Shown here: positions 53,441-62,541 of the stretch, piece by piece
How the letters are laid out: every line of letters begins with the position of its first letter
Position numbering within the stretch: the stretch's first letter is position 1
NCBI RefSeq assembly: GCF_024505045.1
Contig: NZ_JANIBM010000006.1
Coordinates: forward strand, 124,001-188,000
DNA: 64,000 nt
Reading direction: 5' to 3'
From: Methylomonas aurea
GTDB lineage: Bacteria > Pseudomonadota > Gammaproteobacteria > Methylococcales > Methylomonadaceae
Made by a program: the position numbers and the translations under genes
The notes under the pieces: model-generated
Told to the model about the DNA's origin: nothing
The model's input: the letters and a program-made list of their open reading frames with translations, nothing else
The model's database searches: none

Positions 53441-53596
53441 GATTCTTTGGCTTTGGTGGGCTTCGCTTCCTTCGAAGTGAAAGAGCGTGCCGAACGCAGC
53501 GGCCGCAATCCTCAAACCGGCGAAGCAATCACCATTGCTGCTGCTAAATTACCTTCTTTCAAAGCCGGTAAAGGTTTGAAAGACGCCGTTCAGTAA
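53441..53596 (+). pseudogene. Truncated HU-family DNA-binding gene
   Basis: The frame reads [20 protein letters not shown], then [19 protein letters not shown] and [11 protein letters not shown]: the DNA-binding arm and C-terminus of HU/IHF proteins. The N-terminal 45 or so residues are missing and drmC lies in their place, 17 bases away. This marks the right edge of the inserted cargo. No N-terminal half was found in the window. Confidence 0.8.
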
Positions 53597-53602
53597 GCCT
53601 CT

Positions 53603-53620
53603 GGCCGCATTATTGCGGCC
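53603..53620. terminator. Hairpin between the convergent HU remnant and traN
   Basis: Perfect GGCCGC/GCGGCC stem with a 6-base loop (ATTATT) that contains the traN stop codon. No T-run follows on either strand. It could end convergent transcripts inefficiently. Confidence 0.4.
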
Positions 53621-56387
53621 CCATACCCCAGCCTTCCAGTTCCGACTGCCGTTTGACCGTAGGGACGTCCAGGTCGGTCATCCGGCCTTGGGTGCGGGTC
53701 AAGGTGTCTTGTCGGCCGCTGGAGGCCGCGCCGTATTTCTGCGGATTGAGTCGGCTGCCCGTTCCGGTGAGTTGATCCAGATTCAGCATGGAAGCGGCAT
53801 TGGCGGCGGACGGCAAATGCCCGGTCTGAGCCAGAATCGCCAACCACTCGTCGAGATTGACCTGTGTCCAGTCCACGCGGTCCAGATCTGCGACTTTAAT
53901 CCCGGTACAACTGGGAGTTTCCGGCGTCCCAAAATCCATGCCCAGCTGCGGTTTGATTTGTTCGTTGAGGATGCGCGCTAGCGGCGAGTTGTAGCAGCAG
54001 TAACTTTCCTTACGCACCCAACACACACCAGCCACCTTGCTCTCGCAATAGGTACCGAGATCCGTGCAGACTTTGAGCTGTTTCTTGGCGGCGAGTTCGT
54101 ATTCTGGTTCTTCGCAGGAGTAGACGATCTGGATAATCATGATGATGATCATCACCACGGTATAGGCTGTCATCAAGGTGCTGAGCAGTTGTCCTGCCAC
54201 TGCCGCGCCGCCGCCTAATTGCACACCACCCGATTGCGCGGCGGGTGTGAGATTGCCCGCCGCATCAAATGCTGCCTGACCGCCGGCACTGAACAGTGCG
54301 TTACCAGCCGCTTCGCCAAAGGTCTGGCCGATCCATTCCGCCACCGACTTCATCAATTCGCCTTTGAGTGAATCCAGTAAACCTTGCGAGGCAATGTCGC
54401 TGGTACTCAGCATGTCGGTGCCGACCAAGTTATTGACGCCCGAAGCAAAATCCGCCTGAAAACTGTTCCAGGCATCGCCGGCCAAGGTAAACGGAGTACG
54501 CATGGTTTCCCAGGCGCCCCGGAAGGCGGAGGTGCTGTCCATAGCCATGACGGCACCGTCCATCTGACTGGTGGCGATCAGCAAATCAATATATTGACCT
54601 AATCCCATGGCACCCGAGGGCGTTTCGCAGCAATCGACCAGACTGAGCGCGCCACCGACCATTTTGCAACTGGCGGGTTTGCCTTGAAATACCTGGCAGG
54701 TAGTCGGATCCTTTTGCTGCAAATCGGCATTGGCATAGTCGCACTGTAAGTCCATCGCCATTTGCTGGGCACTATTGAGTAAGGCGACCGCCTTGCTAAA
54801 ATCCTGGCTCTGAGTGCGATTCACGCTGATGCACTCTTCGCCCATGCAGCGGATCGGTCCGGCGCATTGTTGTTGGGTGTTGCTTTGAATGCCGGGAATG
54901 CCCACCGTTTGCCCGCAGTCGTAGGTATCGACGCTGTCCCAGCAGGTGCCTGAGGCGAGTACACTGGTACATTGGCTTTTGATGAACGAGCAGCCTTTGG
55001 TTTCCAATGATTCACAGGTCTTGTTGGGCATACCATTCGCAGGCGGCTCCAAACAGTGGGTGCCGGCGGTGTCGGTCCAACATTGCCCATACTGATTCAA
55101 ATCGCAATGCCCTGAGGCTTGAATAGCCATGCAGGTATTGCGAATCCCTGACGAACTGGCCACCGGGGCTTGGGCCAAATCTGAGCCGCAGACCATCACT
55201 TGCGACGTGGGATCGACGTAACAGCCCGAAGCATTGGCAGGATCGTTCGTGCAACTCAATTGACTGCCAGCCTGGCAAATGCCATCGGTAATTGCATTGG
55301 CCAGGTTTTGGCAATTCGGCCCGCTCCAGCTCCATTCGTCCTGGGTGATCAGTTTCGACAGGTCATAACGCAAGCGAATTCGCGAATAACCTTCGCCGCG
55401 TCCGGACACGCGGGTTTCTTCTTTGAACACCTTGATGCCGCTACTGTTGAAGGCATACAGCACATTAGTGTTGGGATATTCGTTCCAACTGGTGTAAAGC
55501 TCGCAATCCCCGTACCAGCCACTCGACCCGGTATAGATCAATTGATTATCGTAATAGACCCGAGTGTGGTCATCGTACTTGACGTATTCCAGCGTGGCAC
55601 TGGTGATGGCTTCCGGATGCAAGACCTCGTATTTGACCTGCCAGGTAAACAAGCCGCAATCGGATTCCCAATAATCATCACCGACCCTGCCGACATACAA
55701 ATCCATACAGCCCGGCCCGCAACTGGAAAACCCGCCGTCGCCACTGACGAAGCGGATCAAGGGCTCGACATTGACTTGGTGAGTGGCGGTGCAGCTTTGC
55801 GGCACCGTCGGTTGCCGGAGACAAAGCTGATAATCCGGCACCCGCACCGATTGCTGGGTTTCGGTTTGGGTCGTTGTGGTCGTGCAGTCCGAGAACGACT
55901 GTGCCCATGGGGTAAAATCGGCAAACACCTGGTCGCCGGCTTGCCAGATCGGATCGGCGTGTAAGTCCGGGTGTGACTGGTGAGCGTTATCGATCAAGGT
56001 GCGATAGGCTTCACCGGTGAAGCTGGTTTCGCCGTTCAAGGCGGTCTGTGCGTCCAACCCGGCTGCGATCGTTCCGGGGTTGTTGCCATAAAGATCGGCA
56101 AAGTCTTGGGTCGTAGTCGTGGTGCTATGGGTATCCGGAAACAGGGTGCCTATGGAAATGGCGCTTTCCTGAGCCGTCCCAGGATTCAAGGTCAGCGAAC
56201 CATTGCCAGTATCGAGCGGAAACGCAAAACCGCCGAGGACTTGCTCGCCCAGTTGCTGGCCATCGCGCCCGGCCGCTTGAATCGCATCCGCCCAGGAGAT
56301 ACCAAACGGTGTCCAGGCCAGCGTCACGCAGAGTATCGCTGAAAGGCTTTGTGTAATTAGTGCTTGCGGTTCAAATATCTGACGCAT
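53610..56387 (-). CDS. traN: TraN mating-pair stabilisation protein
   Basis: About 925 residues from the ATG at 56387, which gives a normal Sec signal ending near GISWA; an ATG 12 codons upstream would overlap traU. It is very cysteine-rich (for example CWVRKESYCCYNSPLARILN, and CCETPSG), as are F-type TraN proteins. TraN is an outer-membrane protein that stabilises contact with the recipient cell. It is the last gene of this transfer operon and lies convergent with the cargo operon. Confidence 0.85.
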   Translation of the reverse strand: MRQIFEPQALITQSLSAILCVTLAWTPFGISWADAIQAAGRDGQQLGEQVLGGFAFPLDTGNGSLTLNPGTAQESAISIGTLFPDTHSTTTTTQDFADLYGNNPGTIAAGLDAQTALNGETSFTGEAYRTLIDNAHQSHPDLHADPIWQAGDQVFADFTPWAQSFSDCTTTTTQTETQQSVRVPDYQLCLRQPTVPQSCTATHQVNVEPLIRFVSGDGGFSSCGPGCMDLYVGRVGDDYWESDCGLFTWQVKYEVLHPEAITSATLEYVKYDDHTRVYYDNQLIYTGSSGWYGDCELYTSWNEYPNTNVLYAFNSSGIKVFKEETRVSGRGEGYSRIRLRYDLSKLITQDEWSWSGPNCQNLANAITDGICQAGSQLSCTNDPANASGCYVDPTSQVMVCGSDLAQAPVASSSGIRNTCMAIQASGHCDLNQYGQCWTDTAGTHCLEPPANGMPNKTCESLETKGCSFIKSQCTSVLASGTCWDSVDTYDCGQTVGIPGIQSNTQQQCAGPIRCMGEECISVNRTQSQDFSKAVALLNSAQQMAMDLQCDYANADLQQKDPTTCQVFQGKPASCKMVGGALSLVDCCETPSGAMGLGQYIDLLIATSQMDGAVMAMDSTSAFRGAWETMRTPFTLAGDAWNSFQADFASGVNNLVGTDMLSTSDIASQGLLDSLKGELMKSVAEWIGQTFGEAAGNALFSAGGQAAFDAAGNLTPAAQSGGVQLGGGAAVAGQLLSTLMTAYTVVMIIIMIIQIVYSCEEPEYELAAKKQLKVCTDLGTYCESKVAGVCWVRKESYCCYNSPLARILNEQIKPQLGMDFGTPETPSCTGIKVADLDRVDWTQVNLDEWLAILAQTGHLPSAANAASMLNLDQLTGTGSRLNPQKYGAASSGRQDTLTRTQGRMTDLDVPTVKRQSELEGWGMGPQ

Positions 56388-56389
56388 CG

Positions 56390-57418
56390 CTATAGGCCAA
56401 CACAGCAGTCTTGAAAACGCCATAAGATGTATAGATGATCTTCACCTGGCCCTGGATACGTGCGACCCGCACCCCACTTGAAGGTGGTCTCACCAATGGC
56501 GTGATTGGACTCGGTTTCGGCGACCGGATAAAACATCGATAGCCGGTATTGCGATTTCGGGATAAAGGGGTAGATATAGCCACCGCACAAAGCATCGTTG
56601 CCCGATGTTTTCCAGGCCAACCCGCGCCGATGCAATGACGCCGTCGCCCGCGTGGCCAACAAACTGGTAATTCTGGGATCGGTGCCGTAACTGGTCGGCG
56701 AAATGCCGGATAAAGGATACATATGACCCCAAGCACCGGCACACCAGAACAAGGCATCCAATGGATTGCCGGTGGCCGCCGCTGCGGCATCGGCAACACA
56801 TGCGGAAATGGCCACCGGATTAGCAAACAAGGCTGTTTCCGGACTGGTGAAGAATGCCAGCAAGTCGTTGTTCCAGGTGGGATCGAGTTCTGAGACGTAC
56901 AACAGATCGAAATCCCGATAGCCATCACTGTTGCAACGACCATCCCAGAACAGGTCCAGCAGGATAGTCAGAGGAAAGGCAAAATAGTGGTAATTGAAAA
57001 ACGACATCTCGCTGGCATCGAAGTCGGCCTTGCCGGTGGTGGCGATCAATCGCACATTTGAAGCACTGAACTTATGCCCGCCCAGCGCAGGCGAACACCA
57101 GGGATTACGAACGATCTCGATCAACCGGGCCGGATTCCATAAGCCCATGGTCATACCGAGTTCCGGAATGTTCATGCTATCGGTACAGAAACAGAACTTC
57201 TCGTCGGTAGCGATACTCGGTACAGTGCCGCCACCCAGCGACGCCCCGGCCGCTCGAATCGGAAACAGACAGCTCCAGCAAATATCAGTGATCAGTTTGC
57301 CGGACCACAGTTCGGCGTCCGAGCACAACGGATCGACGCTATTGGTGGTGTCGGCATAAAGCGGGGTTGCCAGTGTTATCAAGCCTCCCAAAACCCAAGG
57401 GAAAACGAATCGTTTCAT
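56390..57418 (-). CDS. traU: TraU conjugation protein
   Basis: A 342-residue periplasmic protein with an N-terminal signal (GGLITLATPLYA). The family is recognised from CWSCLFPIRAAGASLGGG, CFCTDSMNIPELGMTMGLWNPA and the late GAWGHMYPLSG, with many conserved cysteines. TraU is needed for F-type pilus assembly and DNA transfer. It overlaps the upstream gene by four bases. Confidence 0.9.
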   Translation of the reverse strand: MKRFVFPWVLGGLITLATPLYADTTNSVDPLCSDAELWSGKLITDICWSCLFPIRAAGASLGGGTVPSIATDEKFCFCTDSMNIPELGMTMGLWNPARLIEIVRNPWCSPALGGHKFSASNVRLIATTGKADFDASEMSFFNYHYFAFPLTILLDLFWDGRCNSDGYRDFDLLYVSELDPTWNNDLLAFFTSPETALFANPVAISACVADAAAAATGNPLDALFWCAGAWGHMYPLSGISPTSYGTDPRITSLLATRATASLHRRGLAWKTSGNDALCGGYIYPFIPKSQYRLSMFYPVAETESNHAIGETTFKWGAGRTYPGPGEDHLYILWRFQDCCVGL

Positions 57419-58614
57419 GATCGCTCTCCCGAAGAGACAGGCAGTTTTCGTTCATGAACCACTAAGTGGTTACCGGATTGTTCGACGATAGCCGGTACTT
57501 GCTGTAATTGAAAACGACTGCGCACATCCGGCGTCAGTAGATACACCGGTGCCTGTAACGCGGTTTCCAAACGTTGCAAGCTGTCCCACCCGGACTGGCG
57601 CGGCAGCGACGTGGCCAAATACATCACCCGAGCCTGTTTGTTCTGGCAGGACTGATGTTGAATCAGCTCAACTTGTGCCGGCACAGTGGCATCGAACACC
57701 TTCAGGCATAGGCCAAACGGTATCTTATCCAAGGGATTGACGGTTTGTCCTGCTCGGATGATCAGTTGACCATTTGGTGCCGTCAGATCGCGCGGGGCGG
57801 TGATGGTCAGATCCACGCTCCGATCACGATCGGCCTGAGCCACCGGCAGCACTTCGAATTTCTGCTGCTCCCAAAACCGAGCGATAGCTTGTTGCTGCTT
57901 TTGTTTCCAGTCGATGGCGGCCATCCGGCGTTTGATCTCTTCAAGCAAATCGATTTCAGCAATCTCGCCGACATCGCCCATCGTTCCCAAATCACCTTGT
58001 TTGCCGGCTTTAATCTGCTCGTCCAGCCAGGACAGACTGCTGACACCTCGAACGTGTAACCGAGATTTGCCTTCCTGTTCGACAACGATGTCCGGTACTG
58101 ACGTTACCGACCAGCGCTGAAAACGGGTGGGGTCGATCACGATGTTGGGCAGAGGATCAATGCCTTTCAACAATCGCTTGAGATCGGCCATTAACGCCGG
58201 TAGTTTTTGACCAGGCTTTGGGCCGCGCAACACCAGCAATATGTCTTCCCGACCTGCCGATTCTTCGAAGATGCTTTTCAGTGCGGACTCACCCAGCGAG
58301 AAGGAAACAAACAACAGCGTGAGTGGCTTGTTCGAAATGGATGTCGGCTGGACGTTTTCCGATCCAGTCGATAGCGCCTCTGTTTGGATCGCTTGCGACG
58401 CTTCCAACACTTGTTGCGCCTGGCGTTTCACGTCCAACTGTTCAGATTGGCCATTCAACCAATCGGGCCTAGCCTGGCCTTCCAATGCCTGCAAAATAGC
58501 CTGAGAACGTTGCAGCCAAGCTTCTTCTGCCTGAACCGATTGCACACTGAACCAGCAAAGAAAACAGACCGCCACTTGCCGCCAACGAAATTGAGGTGGC
58601 TCAAAACAACGCAT
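57415..58614 (-). CDS. traW: TrbC-TraW fusion conjugation protein
   Basis: About 399 residues from the ATG at 58614; a signal peptide ends near VQAEE. Residues about 100-195 match the F-type TrbC domain (LLFVSFSLGESALKSIFEES, then VPDIVVE). The remainder matches TraW (EIDLLEEIKRRMAAIDW; VDLTITAPRDL; RAGQTVNPLDKIPF). TrbC and TraW are separate on F but fused in SXT-type elements. The product is periplasmic and needed for pilus assembly; DsbC may aid its folding. Confidence 0.85.
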   Translation of the reverse strand: MRCFEPPQFRWRQVAVCFLCWFSVQSVQAEEAWLQRSQAILQALEGQARPDWLNGQSEQLDVKRQAQQVLEASQAIQTEALSTGSENVQPTSISNKPLTLLFVSFSLGESALKSIFEESAGREDILLVLRGPKPGQKLPALMADLKRLLKGIDPLPNIVIDPTRFQRWSVTSVPDIVVEQEGKSRLHVRGVSSLSWLDEQIKAGKQGDLGTMGDVGEIAEIDLLEEIKRRMAAIDWKQKQQQAIARFWEQQKFEVLPVAQADRDRSVDLTITAPRDLTAPNGQLIIRAGQTVNPLDKIPFGLCLKVFDATVPAQVELIQHQSCQNKQARVMYLATSLPRQSGWDSLQRLETALQAPVYLLTPDVRSRFQLQQVPAIVEQSGNHLVVHERKLPVSSGERS

Positions 58615-59146
58615 AGGCCCGTCCAATGACTTGGTGGTCGTAGACATAGCCCCAGTAACGTGAATCGAAGCTTTTGTCGGTTTGTCCGGTTACCCAATAG
58701 GCAGCGGGTGGAATGGTTTCATGACGTTTGAATTGGGTCGCGGGCCTTTTGAGTTTCTCGGTCAACGGCAACCCATCAATGACCCGTTCACCGTTGACCG
58801 TGGTGTGCTGTGGATCGACGTGAATGGTGTCGCCGGTCACGCCGGCGGCGATTTTGACGATGATCTGCCCATCCTTAAAAAAAGGCGCCATGCGTTCGGC
58901 GCGAAAGGCAATCAAATCGCCGCGCCAGATGTCCTTGTTGTGCGTGTCGATCAGGTAAATCCATTTGTCCGGCAGGCAGCGATCGACCTGGTCGTCGCCA
59001 CCGATCAGAAAACGTTGGCCGATATAGCGCTCCACCGCTAACACCAGCAACAAGATCGGTACCGCCTTGAGTAGAAACTGGGCTAAACGCGGCCGAGAAC
59101 GGAACCGTGGTTTAATCCTACGTTTAGCGTCCGGCTTGTCGAACAT
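58601..59146 (-). CDS. traF: TraF/TrhF-type S26 signal-peptidase-like protein
   Basis: About 181 residues from the ATG at 59146 (GGAGG six bases upstream). One N-terminal transmembrane helix is present (AVPILLLVLAVERYI). The S26 fold is visible with the lysine region IVKIAAGVTGDTI and the terminal DSRYWGYVYDHQVIGRAYAL. Where many signal peptidases have Ser in S-M-x-P, this reads VDRCLPDKW, with Cys. Conjugative homologues process the pilin or help its cyclisation. The end overlaps traW by 14 bases. Confidence 0.75.
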   Translation of the reverse strand: MFDKPDAKRRIKPRFRSRPRLAQFLLKAVPILLLVLAVERYIGQRFLIGGDDQVDRCLPDKWIYLIDTHNKDIWRGDLIAFRAERMAPFFKDGQIIVKIAAGVTGDTIHVDPQHTTVNGERVIDGLPLTEKLKRPATQFKRHETIPPAAYWVTGQTDKSFDSRYWGYVYDHQVIGRAYALF

Positions 59147-59441
59147 AGACATCCTCCGGAGCAGCCACCACCGCCGTCGAATCGATGACCAGATAACCCG
59201 CATCACTGAGCTTTTTGGCCTGACCTTGCCAATCCTCGACGATCTTGGCCATGTGTTCCTGGCTGGCATTGGGCGGTATCGATTGAATCAGCTTGGCGCG
59301 ATCAAGGACGAACACCGGTGTAACCAGATTCAGGCGCGCCAAGGGTTGTTGTAGCTGCTGTTGTGCCGCCAGCCAACCGCCGATGCCACCCAGACAAGCA
59401 GCAATTAGCGTGGTGCTGAGCCATTGCGATTTAGGATCCAT
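59124..59441 (-). CDS. trbI: TrbI-like conjugation protein
   Basis: About 105 residues from the ATG at 59441 (GGAG site). A transmembrane helix (WLSTTLIAACLGGIGGWLA) is followed by a periplasmic domain with VFVLDRAKLIQSIP, as in F-type TrbI, an accessory that affects pilus extension and retraction. It overlaps traC by 11 bases upstream and traF by 23 downstream. Confidence 0.65.
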   Translation of the reverse strand: MDPKSQWLSTTLIAACLGGIGGWLAAQQQLQQPLARLNLVTPVFVLDRAKLIQSIPPNASQEHMAKIVEDWQGQAKKLSDAGYLVIDSTAVVAAPEDVYVRQAGR

Positions 59442-61845
59442 AGGTAATCTCCCTGGGTTTGCTGCTGCGGTTGTCGATGAGTTGTTGAATGGCATCACCC
59501 AAACTCAAGCCTTGCCGGCGGAGCTGCTTCAAGGCGTTGACGTCTTCGGGTTTGGTGGAGAACAGAATGCGTTTGTAAGGATCGACGATCAGTCGGCCGA
59601 TGCCGGAACCCATCTCCGTGATGAAGAAAATCTCTGAATAGGCGCCGGGTAAGGTGTGCACGGTTTTTAGCAATTCATAGCCGCCATCCGACAACGGCAA
59701 TCGACGATCCTGCTTCATGCCTTCGATGACTTCGGCTTTCTGGCCGAGCAAATACATATTCGCCGAATTCTCGACAATGGCGCGGCCGGCGGCATTGCGG
59801 TATAAGTCGTTCACCGACTGGGTGATGGTTACCGCCGCGCCACCGTATTTACGAAACCGCCGATAGCCGTGTTCCATAAACTTGGCGACATCGCCTTCGG
59901 TGAGCAAATCCCAGGCTTCGTCGATAATGACGATCTTGGGCCTGTTGCGTTCACCGAGATACATTTCCTGCTGGATCTGGTAAATCAGCTGCAGCAAGAC
60001 CACCTGCTGCAGGTGCTTGCGGCCCTTGAGTTCTTCCAGTTCCAGGACGGTAAAGTCATTCGTGAACTTGGCGTTGTTCTTGCCGTTGAAGTAGCGACCG
60101 TATTCGCCTCGGGTGGTGAACGGAAACAACTGCTCGCCGACATCCTTCAAGCGTTGATCGGTTTCGGTACACAGGCATTTTGCAATGTCGTCCACCGACA
60201 TGGATTGGGCTTTTTCAGTCCACAGTTGCTTCAATATCCGTTTGAGACCTGCGGTTTGAAAGTCGGTGAGTTTCTCGGTTGGCGCAGCCATTTGGCTGAC
60301 CAAGCCGGCCAGCATGTCGGCTTCCTCCTCGAAGTTCTGCACGATCTCGAAAGGATTCATGCAAATCCCCGAACCGTGAGTGAATTTGACGAAATCGCCT
60401 TCCAGCACTTCACAGAGGTTTTCGTAAGATCGACCGACATCGATGGCCCAGATTTGTGCGCCCTCGGTCAGATAGCTAACGATGATCTCGTTGGTCAGAA
60501 AGGATTTGCCTTTGCCAGATTCGGCGGCGATACACAGGTTGTAATTGCCGGTGGTATCGAACAACGAGACCGCCATGTGTTCACCGTTGCGTGAGACGAA
60601 ATTCAAAGTCGGCGTGCCGGTGCCCGCCCAATCGCCGAATAGCGGTAACAACGGAATCGCATGCCGGGTGGCCAAGGTGCGATAGCGTTTCAAATCAGTA
60701 ATCGCCGAACGTTCCGGCCCAAACGGCAAACAATTCAGAAAAAACGGCAGGCAGAAATACTTGTCTTCCAACAGTTGAAAACCCAGCTCCCGAAAATACA
60801 CCCGCGCATTGGAGACCGCCGCCGCTTCTTCAGCTTCGTCGCAAAACAGCAGCACGCCGAAATAGGCCCGGATTGGCCGGTCGCCGTCATGGTAGGCGTC
60901 GAATAACACGTCGAAATGGTGTTTGCGTTGGACCAACACCGGCAGGAAGTGAGCAATCGGCGTATTGACCTGGTTGGTAATGAATTGCCTAACGCCTTCT
61001 TGTTTTGACCGGGTCGATTCGGCATCCGGGTAATGCAAGGTCAGACTGAGCAAAGCATTCTGGCGGATGCCACGGGTACCGGACAGAATGTCGCCCAAAT
61101 AGCTTTTGGCGCTGCCGAAGTAAAAATGATCGGGTGTGCGTTTGGCGGATAGTGTCTTGACGCGCTTATGTCCCAGCCACAGACCTTTTTCATCGAGTTC
61201 GAGGGCGTTGTCGTAATCCAGCAATTGGTCGCGGATCAGTTGGGTCGGATCGCATTCGGGTACCACCCGATCTTTCCAGCCGGCATCGGGCTGCCAGTTG
61301 AGAATCGTGTTCAGAATGCGCACATACTGATCGGCGCCCAATAGTTCCGGATACAGGCCGATGGTCGACAGCGATTGCTGCGTGGCCATTTGCAATTCGC
61401 TGGCACGACGGATGTCTTGTTCACTGGGTCTTGGATAGGCCATCGGCAATTTGACCGTGACCAGAATATGACTGCGCCGCAGGCGTGCTCCGGAGATCGC
61501 TTCCGGCGGTTTGGTGGTGCCTTGCCGCAAGAACTCGATACTGGCTTGGGTCATGGTTTTATAGGTCGGTTTTTGCTGTTTCAAACGCCGGGTTTGCATG
61601 ATGGCCAGCGATTCCTCGATGTCCGGTGAGGTCCACAGTGACACTTGTAAGAGCGTTTCCGGCGGCCAGTCCTGATTCAGTAAAACGTTGACCCGAGCCG
61701 ACACGCTGGCATCGGCGCCGGTCATCGGCCGGCACAGAAAGCCGAAGCCAATACTGCTATCGGCCATCAGAAACAGATGATGGTCGTATTCGTAGGCCAG
61801 TACCGTGAACAACTGATCGGCACGTTGGCGTTGCGAGTTAGTCAT
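59431..61845 (-). CDS. traC: TraC conjugation ATPase (VirB4-type)
   Basis: About 804 residues from the ATG at 61845. Walker A is in CIAAESGKGKSFLTNEIIV near residue 441 and Walker B in IVIIDEAWDLLTEGDVAKFM near residue 640. The TraC-type N-terminal domain precedes them. TraC is the peripheral inner-membrane ATPase that energises F-type pilus assembly. Its start overlaps the upstream small gene by four bases. Confidence 0.92.
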   Translation of the reverse strand: MTNSQRQRADQLFTVLAYEYDHHLFLMADSSIGFGFLCRPMTGADASVSARVNVLLNQDWPPETLLQVSLWTSPDIEESLAIMQTRRLKQQKPTYKTMTQASIEFLRQGTTKPPEAISGARLRRSHILVTVKLPMAYPRPSEQDIRRASELQMATQQSLSTIGLYPELLGADQYVRILNTILNWQPDAGWKDRVVPECDPTQLIRDQLLDYDNALELDEKGLWLGHKRVKTLSAKRTPDHFYFGSAKSYLGDILSGTRGIRQNALLSLTLHYPDAESTRSKQEGVRQFITNQVNTPIAHFLPVLVQRKHHFDVLFDAYHDGDRPIRAYFGVLLFCDEAEEAAAVSNARVYFRELGFQLLEDKYFCLPFFLNCLPFGPERSAITDLKRYRTLATRHAIPLLPLFGDWAGTGTPTLNFVSRNGEHMAVSLFDTTGNYNLCIAAESGKGKSFLTNEIIVSYLTEGAQIWAIDVGRSYENLCEVLEGDFVKFTHGSGICMNPFEIVQNFEEEADMLAGLVSQMAAPTEKLTDFQTAGLKRILKQLWTEKAQSMSVDDIAKCLCTETDQRLKDVGEQLFPFTTRGEYGRYFNGKNNAKFTNDFTVLELEELKGRKHLQQVVLLQLIYQIQQEMYLGERNRPKIVIIDEAWDLLTEGDVAKFMEHGYRRFRKYGGAAVTITQSVNDLYRNAAGRAIVENSANMYLLGQKAEVIEGMKQDRRLPLSDGGYELLKTVHTLPGAYSEIFFITEMGSGIGRLIVDPYKRILFSTKPEDVNALKQLRRQGLSLGDAIQQLIDNRSSKPREITYGS

Positions 61846-62099
61846 GGTGCGTGATCCTCTTCGTAAATTTTCTGCAAGGCTTCGGCTGGGTATTCCGGAT
61901 TTAAACGAATCGTAAAGGGATGCCGGCAAACGCGAACCGCACGTTTTTTGCGTGATAACTGCCGGGCTCTGGCCGGATGGCAAGGGTTGATTGGCTGGCC
62001 GTTGACGTCTTGGACCCTGACGGTCCGCTTATCGTGTGCCAATGAAGCAAGGCGGCGGTTGCCCGCCGCAGTCTCGGTATCAATAATTGAACCGGTCAT
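61842..62099 (-). CDS. Stand-alone RRXRR/PLMP-like domain protein
   Basis: An 85-residue basic protein. The core VQDVNGQPINPCHPARARQL and KKRAVRVCRHPFTIRL matches the RRXRR (PLMP) domain that begins IscB-type proteins, with P-x-x-PCHPARAR and PFTI preserved. No HNH or RuvC part follows; the frame ends naturally and overlaps traC by four bases. It is therefore likely a real small gene of the transfer operon. Nucleic-acid binding is inferred. Confidence 0.6.
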   Translation of the reverse strand: MTGSIIDTETAAGNRRLASLAHDKRTVRVQDVNGQPINPCHPARARQLSRKKRAVRVCRHPFTIRLNPEYPAEALQKIYEEDHAP

Positions 62100-62110
62100 C
62101 GTGGTAAGGC

Positions 62111-62410
62111 CTAAATCGTGGCAGTCACGATATTGGTGATAATGGTCGGTGCCGCAAACAGGCCGACACCACTGGCAATCCCCAGCACAAAGCCCATGAT
62201 GCTGCCGCGTACGACACCGGCGACCAGGCCGACGATGACGAACACGATGGCAATGATCCGACCAAGCAAGCCTTCAACCCAGCCAGTGAGCAAGGTCCAG
62301 ACGGTGTTGAACTCGGTACCGCCGGTACCGGCCATGGCATCATTGGCCATCAACATAAACAATAACGATGCCAGGGCCATCAAGACCCCGCTTCGATTTG
62401 ACGCTTTCAT
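62111..62410 (-). CDS. traA: TraA-type conjugative pilin precursor
   Basis: About 99 residues from the ATG at 62410 (GAGGA upstream). A long leader ends at NDAMA, with a likely cut before GTGGTEFNTVW. Two hydrophobic helices follow (IIAIVFVIVGLVAGVVRGSI; ASGVGLFAAPTIITNIVTA). This is the F-pilin layout. The mature subunit of about 70 residues would build the conjugative pilus. Confidence 0.8.
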   Translation of the reverse strand: MKASNRSGVLMALASLLFMLMANDAMAGTGGTEFNTVWTLLTGWVEGLLGRIIAIVFVIVGLVAGVVRGSIMGFVLGIASGVGLFAAPTIITNIVTATI

Positions 62411-62541
62411 CAAAAATATCCTCATTCAGGTTAAGAGACGGTTGCCCGTCGAATCTCGGAGGGTTAGTCCGGCAGGTTTTAAGCGGTTGTCCGCTCAGTC
62501 TCGCAGGGTGTGTGGGACCTGCGGTTAAATGGGTTGCCCCA

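Noticed and set aside
61842-62099. Fragment of a decayed IscB nuclease
   Set aside because: The frame starts and ends cleanly and overlaps the neighbouring transfer gene by four bases, and no RuvC or HNH remnants follow; a small intact gene is more likely.
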